Made by a program: the position numbers and the translations under genes. Below the pieces are notes generated by a model that ran no database searches, had not been told where the DNA came from, and saw only the letters and a program-made list of their open reading frames with translations. Positions 24,101-37,697 of a DNA stretch of 64,000 nt are shown in pieces. Numbering within the stretch: position 1 is the first letter of the stretch; each line of letters begins with the position of its first letter. This DNA comes from Phaeosaccion multiseriatum (Eukaryota; Ochrophyta, other classes): contig OZ218950.1 of NCBI GenBank assembly GCA_965112735.1, positions 5,394,001 to 5,458,000 of the forward strand, given 5' to 3'.

Positions 24101-27100
24101 CTGACGGTGGCTGGAGAGGCGTTGCGCAGGTCCTCCACCTCGAACATGAGTTTCACGTTGTCGGTCATGGGGATGCGATCGCCATTGGCCAGGGTCAGGA
24201 TCTTGTTGTCGTCCAGAACCTGCGTTGGTTTGTTTTCGGTTTAGGTACAGGGGTCACTTTTGTGGACGGACGGTAAACGAAACACAGAGGACGATCATGG
24301 CGAGGCAGCTCGTACTCACCGTGTTCAGATTCTCAATCCAAATGGCGTCCACGGGTCCGTCACAAATAATCCACTCAATGTCCTTGCGCGAGCGGTCATT
24401 GAACTTGGACCAGATGGAAGCAAACACCCCGTCCACCCACTCGCCACTAAGCTTCTCTGTCTCCCCAAACATTTCCTCTGCCCGGATGGCCTTAGGATTC
24501 ATCCGAATACGCTTGTGAGTAATGCCCGTAGTCATTGATAGCGCATCCTGTAGGACAAGAGAAGAGGAGAAGGGGTTGGGTTGGTCAGACTTTCTGCAGT
24601 GCGTTGCTCCACAAAATCAGAGGGGTCCTACAATGAGCAGGACTCTCTCTGCACAGCCCACCTGAAGCACGACGATGGTGCTGCTCTTTCCAGCACCGGA
24701 CGGTCCCACCATCATTATGCCATGGCGCACGAGGGTCGTCTCATAGAGCTGCATGGTCTTCAGCAGCCAGCTGGGATGGGCCACTAGTCCAGACCTCTTC
24801 ACTGCCGCGGCAAGAGCCTGCACCGTCGCGGCATGGGGCCCCCTACTGGCCTTCTTGTCCTCCCCATCATTCTCGCCGGCAGCGTCCATCAACCCCACGA
24901 GCCCGGGAAAGAGGTCTCCGAGGAGGGAGAGGAAGAGCGGCACGTCCTGGGCAATGAGCTTGGAGAGGTTCATATCTCGCAGCGTGGTCATGAGCAGCAC
25001 ACCCTCGTCTGCAGACAGGCTCGAGCGCTTGGTCGCCCCCGCCGTGCGCAGCACGCTCAAAATGTTCCTGAGGCCAAAGTCATAGTGCTTCTGCTTGGAG
25101 AGCTGCTGCTCGCATAGGCTGTACAGCACGTTGAACTTCCGGGCGAGGTCGCTGAAGCCCGTGTAGCCAACGCTGCAAAGCTTCACCTTCATTATAATCT
25201 CTCGGTCGGGCACCTGGAGGGGGGCAATCAATCAGGGCACCGCACCAATGCATGTTTTCGGGGGGGGGGGGGACTAACCATCATGGCCACGCTCCGGAAA
25301 AGAGCCTTGAGGTTCTCCGGCAGCTCTTGGCGTCCCTGATATCCAGGGTTCATGGTGATGAAATACGCCACCTCCCTGCGCAGACTAATGACCTGGCTGT
25401 CCCCAGGGAAAGTGAATGTGGCGCTTCCTACGCGCTTGGCGTTGGTAATCGCCAAAACCTGTGTTTGTAGAATAGCGTGTGGTGGCAAAAAGGTTACTAA
25501 GAAGCCCTCCAACTTTCAAGAAGCGCGAGCTCCACACGCTTACCTGCTGAGCGACGACGCTGAGCACAGGCAGCTCGATCCGATTGAACTCGTCGAAGCA
25601 CCCCCAGAGCCCTGCCTGGCATAGGCCCTTGAAGATTTTGGCCATGTCCGTGTAGCGCTGCTGGTCAGTGCAGTTCGTCACCTTGTATGGAGGGAGTTTG
25701 GACCAAGGGAGCATGGTGTCAAGCAAGCCCCTTTCGTGTTGGCAGTAGGGTGCGCGCAGTTGTGGCGCGGCGTTTGCTTGCTTGTTTTCTTCTCTAAAGC
25801 AAAGCACGTATGTACTACGCACCACGACAAAGTTCCCGAGAGATCTCCCGAGGTCCTTGACGGTCTCCGTCTTGCCTGTGCCGGCAGGCCCCGCAGGAGC
25901 GCCCCCCAGGAACATGCCCAGCGCCTGGCAGGAGGGGACAGGGAGGGAGGGGCTGAGCCACTGTTGCGTGCACGTCTTGGTTCTTGAAGACACAAAATCA
26001 CAAGTCACTCACCTGACTGAGCGTGATGTAGCAGCGATCCGTGAGGGGGGTGATGACCAAACGCTCCTTGCAGCCCAAATACTCGTAGCAATATCTGGTT
26101 CGGGGGGGGGGGGGGGCGAACGAGAGCAGTGGCGTACACGAAGTATGAGGAGGGAGAACGAGCAAACACTCAGCGGGCCTCATTGCAATCTTACTTGAAG
26201 TCTACGTCGCAAATGCTTATAACGCATGCCCCAAGGCCGTGCTGGTCCTCCGTGTTGGGTCGCCAGTAGAAGCGAGCCTGCTTGAGCCACTCGAAGTCGC
26301 CACTATCCCCGAGCTTGCGCTCCTTGTAGAGCCGCACGAGGTCCACAAAGACATCTCGCTGGTGCACTTGGATTGTCACAAGAGTTTCCACCTTCGTGCG
26401 GCGCAGCTTCGTCCCAAGGTCCTTCAGCGTCGTGGCGGGAGAGCGTCAGGTGAAAAGGTACGCAAGCAGAGGAAGACAAGAGATGCACGAAAGGCGACCG
26501 CGAGCAGTTCTTTCCCTACGCACCTGCAAGCACCACCCGGACATCTCCTGTAGCGTTGCAAGCTGGGCCTTGTTGGTCTCAGTCATAACGTGCTTGCTCG
26601 CCCGGCACTTGTCCAGGGCCTCCTGCACCTGCGCCGTCCAGTGGAATTGGAGACCCAGGAGGGCGAACTGTCCGCAGCTGGAGTCGACAAACTCTCGGAG
26701 TGGCATGGTACTGCACTGCATAGCCGCCTGCCGACACAGCCCCTTCATGCTGCACTGCATCTCCTCCTCCAACGCCCCGAGCCAATCCTCGATGTTCCCC
26801 ACAGCACGTACTTCCCTTGCCAGAGGGATTATCTGTCGGTTGAGGAAAGGAGGCAAGGGTTTGGGGGGGGGGGGGGTTGGAGCTTTACTGCCCCTACTGT
26901 GTGCTCATTCCACGCTGCTGTTTACCCACCTCTTCGTCTGCACCGGCGATGCTCTTCAGCTGCAAGATGCGTGTCTTGTCCATCCGATCCTGCACAACCT
27001 TGGAGATGGAATCAAACACCTTCTCGTAGTAGGGCTGCATCTGATTCGGGTCACTGCCCTGGCTGAGGATGAGAAGTAGAACAGGATTGGAGACGAAGTA

Positions 27101-30100
27101 GAAGCGAGGGAAGCGAGACCTTTTCTGCTCGAGGTACCCCTCCAGACTCTTCTGGCACTTCTCCAACTCGGAGAATAGCAGCGGCAAAGTGCTGCAGAGC
27201 AGGTCGTTGGTGCAGCACGCCACCACTTGAGCGGTGTCCTCTGCCTTGGCCATGATCTTAGTGAAGTCCTTATCGATCTTGGCAAACTTCTTGGCCTCCA
27301 TTGGCATTTGCTTCGCAATGTCTCCCCCCATGAACACGCTCTCCAGGCTGGTCCACAGCATCTGCACCTTGGCCCAGAGCTCCAGCGTGTCCGTCGTGTT
27401 GCACAGCTCGCTCAGTTTGCCCTGCACGGCATCTCGGAAGGGCGTCACATGGCGCATGCTGAGGAGCGTCTGCAGCTGGAGCTGCGCCTCCTCGAGCTCC
27501 TCAATGACCGTGCCATAGCCCTTCAGCACGGGCACCCCGCGACCTTTCCATATGCTAAACTCGAAGGTCCCATTGTCCCAAGCCCTGGAAATGTCGGTGA
27601 GCTTGGCTTCGATTTGCAGCTGCTTGTCGGCTCCTTCGCACACCTCCTCTACGTCCTCTTTGAATTGGAGGATCGGTGAGTCGAGAATATGAGCCAAACA
27701 GAACATCTCCTTGTCGCATGGGTAGGGCGTCCCGGTTATCTCAATGACCTGTCGTTTAATTGGAAGAGGAGAGACTGAGCCGTAGGAAAGAGACTGAGAC
27801 CCCTGACCAAGAATACCTTCACACCCACCTGGTCCCAATGTCGGCCCTTGACATTCGGCTTGCAAAGCTGCTGTACGAGCGGAAGCATATCCTGGAAGTC
27901 TGTGATGCTTCGGCGCAGCTGCTGAAAGGCTTCCCACCCCCGCAGCTTGGTAGGCATGCGCCTACACCTCGCGTCGAAGCCTGCCACGGTTTCAGACATT
28001 GCTTCAAGCTCGTCCTCTACATTGCTCCACAGGACTGTGCGGTACCGCTCCATGGTGTCCAGCACGTCCATGTACAGCCCGTACAGCTGGTCCAGCAACC
28101 CCAACTGCTCGCGGCACATGAAACTCGGGTATTAGTCTTTACACTACACTTCTCTCTGTCATGCCTCCCCCATCCGTATGCATGAGCTCTCACCTCCTTT
28201 CTCGTCTTGGTAACGTCTGGATGCTGTGTCTGCTTCAGCGCAAAAAGCTCCTCCCCAGCAGCATACATTTCAATCTTGCGTTCGCGTACGCTCAGTTCGT
28301 CCTTGAAGCGTCGCAGTCGCTCCACTGCATCCAGGGGGCTGATTCCCTGTGAAGGAGCCAAAAAGTAATGCGAGCAGAGAAGGAAACACGAAGGTGTAGA
28401 GAAGGAAACGCGAACATACATAGCAAACATACACATGTGGAACGTGCCTCCTCTCACCTGGACCATGGGGCCATCTTTCTCCCAGGAAGCTCGGAAACGC
28501 CGTACGTTATCCTTCAAGTCCCTCACATCATGAATGAGCTGTCTCTTGTACTGACCCTGCACCCCTTGCAAGTCGTTTGTCACCGACTCCGCCAAGTCTA
28601 CGAGCTTACGCCAGCTTACGCGCATGACGCTCTTCTTATCCATCTCCTCCTTGTCCACCAACGCACCGGGTAAGAAGCGCTCCTATAGACAACAAACAAA
28701 GGAGAGGCCGTTATATTTCGGACCCTCTAATCCACCCCTCTCGCTAGCACGAAATACTTACCAGCATCTGATACATGTCCAAAATGGGGTTGATCTGAAA
28801 CTCGATGGAGCTCTCCTTCTCCCGGATGTCTCTCAGAACGTTCATGACGTATCGCAGAGAGTCCAAGTCATCGACAACCATGCCCAGCTTCCTGCGCTTC
28901 ACGCGAATGTAGTCCATGAGTTGCGTCATCTGCTCTCGAGCTTGGCTGTGCACCTTGTTGGAGTATTGCACCTGCAAGGTGGGGGGGGGGGACAGTTATA
29001 CTGAGTGAATGAGCGATTTGTTCTTGTTGAGTGTTGGATGTTGAGACTTTGGTTTCCCCTCCCTCCCTCCTTCCCTCCATCTCTCCTCACCCCCCCCCCC
29101 CCTCCTCCTCCTTCCCTCCTTCCCTCCCTCTGTTCGCCCCTCCCTCCCCACGACAACCAACGAACCTTCCACTGGCGCGACTCGTTCTTCAGCTGCAACT
29201 TCAAGTTGGCCGTGTTGAGGACGAGGGCCCCAATGACATGCGTAGGAGCAATGGCCTCAATCTCCTGCTCAATTCGAAGGAACTTCGTCAGCTCCGCCTC
29301 GTAGTCCACAATGGTCGGCTTTTGGGACACGAAGCGTCGGCAGGCCATGTCCTTGTCCTCTTTCCAAAGCCAATCATACACGCGAAAGTACGAGAGGTCC
29401 TCAAACACTTGCTGAGTAGTCCCGTAGAGAGCTCCCGTGAGAAGCAGAACAGTCTTGATGATCTCTGGATCCCGTCCGAGCTGGTCAAAGAGAGTATTGT
29501 GCTCGTCCTTAGCATCCCAAACGACAAGGCGTTTGCTCGCAGCCAAAACAGCCTTTGCCGCGCCATTCAGACTTCGCTGAATATCGTCGAGGCTGGGACT
29601 GAGTCTCACACTGGGGACGCTAAGCTGCACATCCACTTCAAAGAACGGGCGCTCGACGAAGAGAAACCCGGTTCCTACCCTTGCGCACGCTCTCCTCTTC
29701 ATGACGTTAAGGGTGTTCTTGGTGCAAGAGAGGACAGCTTGGTACATGAGTCCCTGGTAGTGGCCTCGAAGTTTCTCCTCCTCGCTCTCCAATGCAGCCT
29801 GCTCATCCTCGGTCACCACCTCGTCGTCCCTCGGAACTGTCATGAGGGCAATAATGTCGTCCACCGCCAATTTCGTCTCGACATTTCGCTGCACCAACCC
29901 ATCAGTAACCTGCCGAATGCGGTCCTCCTGCGCTCGAGAGAAGGCCTCTTGTGTGAGACTCTCTTCATCGGGCATATCCACCAGAATGGCGCGAGACACT
30001 GTCTTTAGGCTCTTTTCGATCCTGTTCTCGAGGACATCATTCACATTCATGACGAGCCCCTGCCATGCATTTGGGGGGGGGGGAGGGCGTATTTATTGTT

Positions 30101-32923
30101 TAGAAACAGTGCGAGGCGAATTGCATGCAACAAATCACCCTCACCTCCAATCGAGAAAGAGCCGTTTGCACTCCTGCCTTGTACGAGTCGAGGTTCATAC
30201 TCGTCCATGTCAAACCAACCCAGCCTGGCCGAAGGGCGGCCTCTACTGCGGCGATGTGTGGGCGCAAGAGCTTGGCCGTCCCTGGGAATATGAGTGATTG
30301 TACTCCCTCGTACTTGCCGAGAAAGAACCTGAGCTCATTGTAGTAGTCCTTGAAGCGCGCCTCTTGCATCAGCACCATGCGTGCACTCTCTGGCACAGCA
30401 ATGCCTCCCATTCGGCTGAGGCACTTGCTTTCCCGAATCAGCTTGAGAATCTCTGGGTCGAGATTGACGTACAGGCGGCTGGTGCGAGGATGGCGGATGA
30501 TGAGGGTGGCCTGTAAGCCTGCCCTCGCAACTTCAATGCTCCTGCACCACGCTTCGTGCCACGTGTACTCGAACGCCACCAATGTCTTGGCCAGCTGTTT
30601 GTGGTGGTTGAGCGGTGAGGGAAAGGAAGTCGCGGGGTTACGAAGAGGGTAATTGGGAGCTGTTCTCTCGAGCAAGCTACCTTGTTGTAGGACTTGATGA
30701 TGGCCCTGCTTTCCTTCGCTTGAAGAACCCCATCGCTACCCTGAAACATCTGCATGGGCTCCTCGATCCGCTGCAGCAGGTGTCGGGACCAGAGAATGCT
30801 CCCCGTCACGGGAGGAAGGTTCCGTGCGATGGGTGGGTTGTGCTTGTGCTTCTCATACGTCTCCTCCACACTACTCAACTCAAGACCATAGTTGTGGAAA
30901 ATCACCATGACCTGAGAGATTCGGGGCAAGTAGGAAGGATGGGTGGGCGTTGTGCCGTCCAAATGGGCTGCTGGCTGGCGCGCCTGTCGCCGCCCATGCT
31001 CCAGTTTCAAGCACCCTTTGCTCGCGAGCCTTACCTTACTGTCAAGCTCTGCCCGCATCGCCTCTCGATGAAGAATCCGTTGGTATTGCTGCAACAACTT
31101 GAGAGATTGTTCAATACTGGTAATGCTCTCGAAACTGCGGTTGATGAAGCCCTGCAGATGCACCTCCACCTCCATCACTTGCTGGTTGAAGTCCACGAAG
31201 TCCCTGTCGAACCTATTGCTGTGGAAGTCCAAAAGGGAGTGCCCTTTGCATCGAAAGGTGGCAATCAAGGTTTGAAAGGCCTGTAGCAGAGGCTCCGTCC
31301 CTTCGACCTTCTCGTCTCTCAGCTTATTGAACTGCTGTATGGTGCTAAAGAGGTCCATGAGCTTGATGGCTCTCCGGCTGAACAAATCCAGCTTCCCAAA
31401 AATCTGGGCCTCGGAAAAATCAAACTGGTTACCAGTAGGCATCGTGGAAAGACTGTCCTTTGTCTGCCTGTACTGTTCTTGGTAGCACTGCACGGAGCCG
31501 GAAAAATGGGGCCAGACGGGGGTGGAAGGGATGAGGGGGGAAAGAAAAAAGACGTCCACCACCGCGTGACTCACCTCGTTTAACCGCAACGTCTGCTCAA
31601 GGATGCCCAGAATCTTCAAAGGGGGCTTGTCCCAGACAGCGTCCGCGGTATCTCTGCCGTTGATCGCTAGCACACAACTCGAAATGAGCTGATTGGTGAG
31701 CTTCATAAAGAGCTTTGTCATGCGTTCAGTCGTACTAAAGTAGTGGGCAATCTTGTGAATCATCTTGATGGCGTTCAAGAGCGCGGGCAGTAGTTCGATA
31801 ATGGCGCCAATGTCGCCACTCGCCAAGGGCTCCATGAATCTCTCGAGGGTTGCGAGATACTTGACATTGTCCTTCGCCTCGTTTGCAGCCTCGGTGATGC
31901 TCATATCGATCTGCTTCCATTGCTTCACGAGAGCGAAGACACGTTTTCTGTCCACGAGGACATCCTCAGATTGTCGTGTGACCTGTTGTGGGTGTGTTGG
32001 AGATTTGAATGGAGGTGAAGGATACGTTGGCATGCCTCGCGACCCCCGGCAGGGCAACACACACCACCTACCTGCTGCAAGACACCTATGACGGTCCTGC
32101 AGGGCCGCGTCTTGAGCTGTTCAGTGATGCTCGTGAGCTGCTGCATCCTGCGTCGCCAGTAGTCAATCTCCGTGTCCGGCCCGCTGTCCGCCTTTTCGTG
32201 CTTGGCTCGGTCTGCATCCTGAAGCACCTCCTGCACCCTGTGGCACCACTCCTCGAGCAGTTGCTCGTAATGCATGATCACCGCAGGATCCTGCACATAG
32301 TCGGCCCCGCCGGACGGCTGCTCGACCACGTCCGGTTTCCGCAACTCGAGGCCGCCGCTCAAGTTGGAAATATTCTCCTGGAGGTTGGCAATGAATCCCT
32401 CCATAGACACCAGAAATTCGTGCGAGCGAGTGCGCGTTGCTCGACCCCACAGACCTGCCTCCTGGTCCTGAAGAATTGGCAGGTACACGCCCTCAAGCAG
32501 GCTCTCCAACGCCAGCAGCGGCTGCGGTATAATGCCAAAGCTCAAGGCCCCATCATCCACCTTGTGCACATCGATGGAGCATCGACACTCATCGCCCCCA
32601 GTGTGGTGCGTTTTCGTGAAGAAGACTACCCGAGCACCGGCGCCACTCGCACCTACGACCAGAGAGCTTGGATCCAAGACGAAATATGCCCGCAATGCTG
32701 CCACCACCTCCTCCGCCGCCTCCTCACCCCCCCCTGTCTCAACACTCTCCTTCTTTTCAAAAAATATTGTGCTTGGGCCCTCAGGCTGGAGGAACTCTGT
32801 CACCTTCTCGAATACTCCATCCACCAGAAATATGCACTCCGTCAAGTCCTCGTCGCAGATATCAAAGGCGCGGTCGAGCTGCTGCACCAGCTGCCGATGC
32901 CTCGGCAGAATCTGTTTCGGCAT
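15172..32923 (-). CDS. Outer-arm dynein heavy chain, gamma type (DNAH5/DNAH8-like)
   Basis: AAA+ motor of the flagellar outer dynein arm, about 4,734 aa. Thirty-seven exons join in frame: 32923-32072, 31982-31575, 31487-31035, 30911-30681, 30594-30145, 30059-29166, 28971-28762, 28682-28458, 28346-28194, 28107-27829, 27748-26930, 26832-26524, 26421-26195, 26094-26013, 25924-25823, 25681-25544, 25458-25279, 25213-24662, 24547-24320, 24219-23851, 23724-23314, 23220-21076, 20986-20847, 20765-20207, 20116-19916, 19820-19666, 19590-19344, 19261-19091, 19005-18784, 18678-18382, 18302-17904, 17813-17698, 17584-17383, 17262-16870, 16755-15802, 15695-15636, 15543-15172. P-loops: AAA1 GPAGTGKTE (about residue 1876) with [12 protein letters not shown]2 GPSGAGKSS (2174), AAA3 GGSGTAKTT (2534), AAA4 GVGGSGKQS (2993). 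Stalk and microtubule-binding domain span about 3215-3540. The C-terminus [11 protein letters not shown] is gamma-type; beta-type chains end in ALLLQV. Odd: a GC-AG intron at 20206-20117 and a Gly/Ser-rich insert near 2835-2903. Confidence 0.93.
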
Positions 32924-33490
32924 CGCCCTGCCGCTCTCTCCTCGGCTTCCCCTTGTCTTGGGTCAAGATTCCTCCAGCGGACGATTCACATCACACCTGC
33001 CCCTCTTTCGCCCAGCAGCTCACAGCCCCGACAAAAAAAGAAAGAAAAAAATGTAACGGGAGATGTGGTCGGAGTTGGGGGAAAAAAGGGGCACAGCACC
33101 CCAATAAAGTCCAGATGGCACCAGACGAGTTATGTAAAATTAAAAATTATAATGGGGGAAGGGGGAAGGGAAGAAGGTTGAGAGGGGGGATATAGAGAGG
33201 GAAATTCAAGAGCTTAAAGAGCCTTTAGATTTTGAACGAAGGTGAGGCAAGGCATGGTACGAATGGAAAGCTCGTATGGGAGACGGGCGTTATACATCCA
33301 GCGGGTTGGGGAGCGGAGACACACATTATGTCGCGAATGGGGAGAATTAGGTCTGGCACTTTCTTTCGCAGCAGCGCTCGGTAGCAACAGGGGTTGCTAT
33401 TGCTCACCTGGATGGTGACGCCTCATCTATGCCTTAACCCGGCGAAAACGTTTTAATTACTTATCCACCTCGTTGTTCCCGCGCTTTCAG
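32924..33490. promoter_or_regulatory. Shared divergent upstream region of dynein and MRE11
   Basis: 567 bp lie between two divergently transcribed starts, dynein (minus) and MRE11 (plus), so both promoters must be here or in upstream UTR introns. The MRE11 ATG directly follows CGCTTTCAG, which looks like a splice acceptor, so a 5' UTR intron is possible. No TATA box or named motif is clear. Confidence 0.4.
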
Positions 33491-36400
33491 ATGAACCCCG
33501 AGCCCCGCAAGAAGCTGAACCCCAACTTGTTCCGCTTGCTGGTGTCGACCGACAACCACCTGGGTTTCTTGGAGCGGCACCCAGTGAGGGGTCATGACTC
33601 CTTCGCCGCGTTCGAAGAGATGCTTCTGCACGCCAAGAGTCAAGAGGTCGACTTTGTGCTTCTTGGGGGAGATCTCTTCCACGAGAACAAGCCCTCACGT
33701 CTCACCCTCTATCGGTATGAAAGAAGCGCCTGCGCGAACAGTATTCACGTATCTTCCGCTCATGCGTCTTCCCCTTTTCTCTGTGCTCGTCGTGTTGCTC
33801 GCCAGGACGATGGAGATTCTCCGCCGCCACTGCATGGGGGAAAAGGCGGTCAAGATTGAAGTGATTTCTGACGAGAAGATCCACTTCAGGAACGGCAAAG
33901 TGAACTACAAGGACGCGAACTACAACGTCGGACTCCCCGTTTTCAGGTAAGCTCTCGCTCACGTGGGGGTGGGAGGGGGGGGGGGAACAGAGAGTTGGGA
34001 GGTGGTTTTTTTGTGCTTACATCCCCTCCCCCCCCCCTCCTTTGAAATGCTTGTAGCATCCACGGCAACCATGATGATCCGACTCGTGAGGGGGCGGAGG
34101 GGGACTCGCTGGCTGCTTTGGATCTTCTCCATGTGACCAATCTGGTCAACTATTTCGGCAAGGGCGACAATAGCATGGATGGCGTGGTCATCAGCCCGAT
34201 CATGCTAAGAAAGGGCACAAGTCGACTTGCCCTGTACGGACTGGGAAACATGCGAGATGAGCGCCTCAATCGCCTGTGGAACAAGCTGGACAAGGACAAG
34301 AAGCAGCCGCTGGGATTGGTAAGCGATACTGGCACAAGAGAGAGAGCATGGAGACTCTCCAGATGTAACAACAAAACCCCTGAACTCGGCGCAGGTGAAA
34401 TTCATGAAGCCCAAGGACAATGGAGAGGATGAATCAGAGATCACGAAGGTGTTCGTCCTGCACCAGAATCGCGATATCACGGGGCGTGGCAACAAGAACT
34501 GCATCCGCGAGGAAATGATACCCGAATGGATGGACTTGGTGATCTGGGGTCACGAGCACGAATGCATCGTAAGTGTGTGTCTCCGTGTGTGTCTACTGCC
34601 TACTTGCCCCCCCCTCTCTACCTTCAGAAGCACACCACCCTGATAAACGCAACATGTTGTCGGCGGCGCCTTCCATAACAGATCGATCCCGTGGAGTCAT
34701 CCACCGGCGGCTATAACATCACGCAACCTGGCTCGAGTGTGGCAACTTCTTTGATAGAGGGAGAGAGTGTACAGAAGCATGTTGGATTAGTGAGGTGCCA
34801 GGGGAAGCAAGTGATTCTCAATCCCCTGCCCCTCACACACGTCCGGCTTTTCAAGATGGACTCTCTGGATTTGAGCGAGCAAGAAGGGCTCGACGACGGA
34901 GATCTTGATCCGAAAAAGGATGAGCTTGTCTCACAGGTTGGTGATATGGACACTTGTATCGCATGGCCGCTCCCCCGCCTCCTCCAATCACCCTCCCCAC
35001 CTTTGATGCAACCACCCTAAACATCTGCCCAGATTTTGGAGGACAAGGTCAACGAGATGCTGGCCGAGTTGTTGACTGACTACGAGGAGCCGGTGCAGCA
35101 CCTGGGGCAAGAGTTTGTCCTGCAGAAACCCAAGCTGGTGCGTGCTCTCTCCAACGCACCTTTTTACTTCGTAAACCTACGTAGCTTCACGGATGTGCTT
35201 TGCTGTCCCCTCTCCCCCTTCTGGCAGCCTCTCATCCGCCTTCGGGTGGAACACACGGGGTTTACTGCGCTGAACAATCAGAAGTTCGGAAGCAGCTTCG
35301 TTGGGAAAGTGGCAAACCCCTCCGACATGTTGCTCTTTCACCGACGTTCCCAGAAATCTGGGAGTCGTGTTGCGAGCTCACTCGGCGGAGGGGGGGGGGC
35401 AACGAAAATGGGGGAGTTTTTCTCTGGACCCCTCAGACCTGATCATTTGGGGGGGGACGTCAAGGTGGAAGACCTGCTCAAGGCCAATCTGGAGCAGACG
35501 GGTAGCAAGGGTCTAGCTCTGTTTGAGGACGCCAATCTGAAGGACGCTTTGGAGAAGTATGTGGTGAAGCAAGATACGTCGGCGATCGGAGACATGGTGC
35601 AAGAGCGCCTGGACTTTGTACTGGACAAGCTCAGACCAATGGCCACTGCCGACAATGCGGCGGCCGTTTCGGATGCTGTAGAGGACATTACGGCAAAGGG
35701 ACGGAAGAAGAATAAGATTGATGCTGTAGCGAGGGAGGGTCCAGCTTTGGGTGGTGTCGACGTGGGCATGGAAGACGACGACGACAAGGGGGACGACGAG
35801 GATGCAGATGAGCCCGCTTCACCTTCAGCGAGCTCTTCTTTGCGCAAAAAGCCAGCACCCAGCAGCAAAGCAAAGACCACCACCAAGAGGGGCAAGGGCA
35901 AGGGCAGGAGTAGCAGCACCATGGATGCCTTTCTGGCACCCGCCAGCAAGACGACACGCCAAGACGATGAGATTGAGATGAGCGACGGCGATGAGGAGCC
36001 CAGCAGGCCGCCGCCAAAGAAAGCAGCCAAGAGCAGCAGCACCAGCAGCACTAGCAAACGCCCAGCCTCACAGCGCAAGGGCAAGAAGAGTGCAGGGGAA
36101 GTCATTGACCTTGGGGGTGAGGACAACGAGGTGTACATGCCTGCCCCCCGATCTGGAGCAGGCTCGAAGAACGCTGAGAAGGGCGACAAGTCAGGCAAAA
36201 CGTCATCTTCAAGTCGCCGTCAAAGCTCGAGGGCCGGAAAAAACCCGTCATACACTGAGCATGGAAATGAAGATGTGGACGACCTTTCGGCGGAGGACAG
36301 TGAAGAAGAAGAGAGCATCAGCAGCAGCGGCAGCAGCAGCGACGAGGTGGTCACCAAGCGGGCGTCCAAGCGTGGCAGAAAGGCGTCGCCCCCCAGAAAG

Positions 36401-36550
36401 AAGCCGTCTCAAAGTGCACCAGCAGCCGCAGAGAGGAGGAAGCCGCGAGAAAAGGCCTCAAAACCAACGGAGGAACAGGATGATATTGTCAACCTTGACG
36501 ACGACTCAGACGACGAAGAGCCATCGGTAGCGGCCTCCTGGTGTAACTAA
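33491..36550 (+). CDS. MRE11: MRE11 double-strand-break repair nuclease
   Basis: Mn-dependent nuclease of the MRE11-RAD50-NBS1 complex, acting in DNA end resection. Seven exons stay in frame: 33491-33714, 33806-33946, 34057-34318, 34395-34568, 34682-34936, 35033-35137 and 35228-36550, giving about 827 aa. Phosphoesterase motifs are intact: STDNHLG (Asp21, His23), [12 protein letters not shown] (Asp61), HGNHDDP (His127, Asp128) and WGHEHEC (His262, His264). The capping domain follows in exons 5-7. The C-terminal 300 or so residues are low-complexity: acidic clusters, basic Lys/Arg patches and Ser runs, as in other MRE11 tails. The 90-nt intron 35138-35227 is stop-free; removing it restores the family sequence. 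A donor-like GTAGCG at 36529 and an acceptor near 36582 would allow an alternative C-terminus (FSAAEDWPSF...) overlapping the EMG1 3' end. Confidence 0.92.
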
Positions 36551-36682
36551 TCCCCCTTCTTCTTTCCTCTTCTTTTTCATAGTTTTCGGCTGCTGAAGAT
36601 TGGCCATCCTTCACCACGCCTAGTTCGCATGGCCCGCGGGACGAAGAGTCTTTCTCTCTTTCTCTTTCTGTACAAAAGGCGG

Positions 36683-37526
36683 TTAATATATGCCAAGATG
36701 GTTTTCGATGCCTGCGAACAGCCTGTGTGGAACGACAGATCGCAAAACAAAGTCGTTAGTGTACTACACCCTCATACTTTGCCGCCCCCCTCCTTCGAGC
36801 TCGTACCTTGAAATTGCAGCCGCACCGCTGAGGGGGTACTCCGAAATGCTAATCATCTCTTCGATCTCTGGAATCTCCTCCTTTGTAATATGCCCCGAAG
36901 CCATGGCTCCAATGTAGAATACGATTGGAACGTCCTCACTCATTTGAGCAGCAAAATTGTGAGGATTGTACATGGTTCCGGTCACCGACAGACCGTACAC
37001 TCTTGCTCCTGGGGGTAGATGCCGTGTCACCGGGTTCTTCACCACCTTCAATAGCGTCGCATTGCCACTGCTTGCCCGGATTTTTAACTTATGCAAGAGT
37101 TGGACTGCGAAGAAAACGCAGAGGAGAGGGAGAGGTTTGTTGGTCGGTTGGTTGGTTCACACTCGATCGGCACCCTCGTGGCCGGCACTCACCCATCAAA
37201 CCAGAGAAGCGCTTGAACGTCCGGGGAATACGAATTTGGGGATTCACTTCGACGAGTACGTTATTGGTCGAGTGGATGTACACTTGAAGTCTGCCTGCCT
37301 TGTTCAGGGGACTGTCCAGCAGGGCCAGCAGCTCTTGATGGAGAATGTCTGGACGAAGCTCGGCCGGATTCTTCCCAGACTTCTTGGTAATGAGCCCTCT
37401 ATGGTCGTCGCAGTTCAGCAGCTGGAAGTCCCCTCTCTTCGTCTTGACCGTCTCGAGCGACGCGTTCTTCAGAACCACCACCACTCGTTTGCCCTTGCTC
37501 TTCTCCTCAAGAGTAGCTTTAGACAT
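36683..37526 (-). CDS. EMG1: EMG1/Nep1 18S rRNA pseudouridine N1-methyltransferase
   Basis: SPOUT-class methyltransferase that methylates a pseudouridine of 18S rRNA in small-subunit biogenesis (nucleolus). Three exons, 37526-37193, 37104-36807 and 36722-36683, give 223 aa, slightly shorter than usual (about 240-250). Family motifs: [36 protein letters not shown] across the first junction, [36 protein letters not shown] and [15 protein letters not shown]. The last exon is only 40 nt ([12 protein letters not shown] then stop). I chose ATG 37526 (MSKATLEEK) because in-frame sequence further upstream looks like an unspliced leader; ATG near 37670 is the alternative. The gene converges on MRE11 with 132 bp between stops. 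Confidence 0.9.
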
Positions 37527-37697
37527 GATGAGGGCCAAGGTAATGACGATCCCCAGGTATGACGTCCTGTGTTCCTTCCCCCCCACACCAATTGAAAACA
37601 ATCCCAAATGGAAGGCGCCATACTCACAGAATTCAGCATGGAAGTTGGTGATCCAAAGCCTTAATGACATTTTTTTTTTCTCTAATTCTCTAGTCGA

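Noticed and set aside
4336-36550. Functional cluster of ATR and MRE11
   Set aside because: They are separated by the 18-kb dynein gene, on opposite strands. Co-location is most likely chance.
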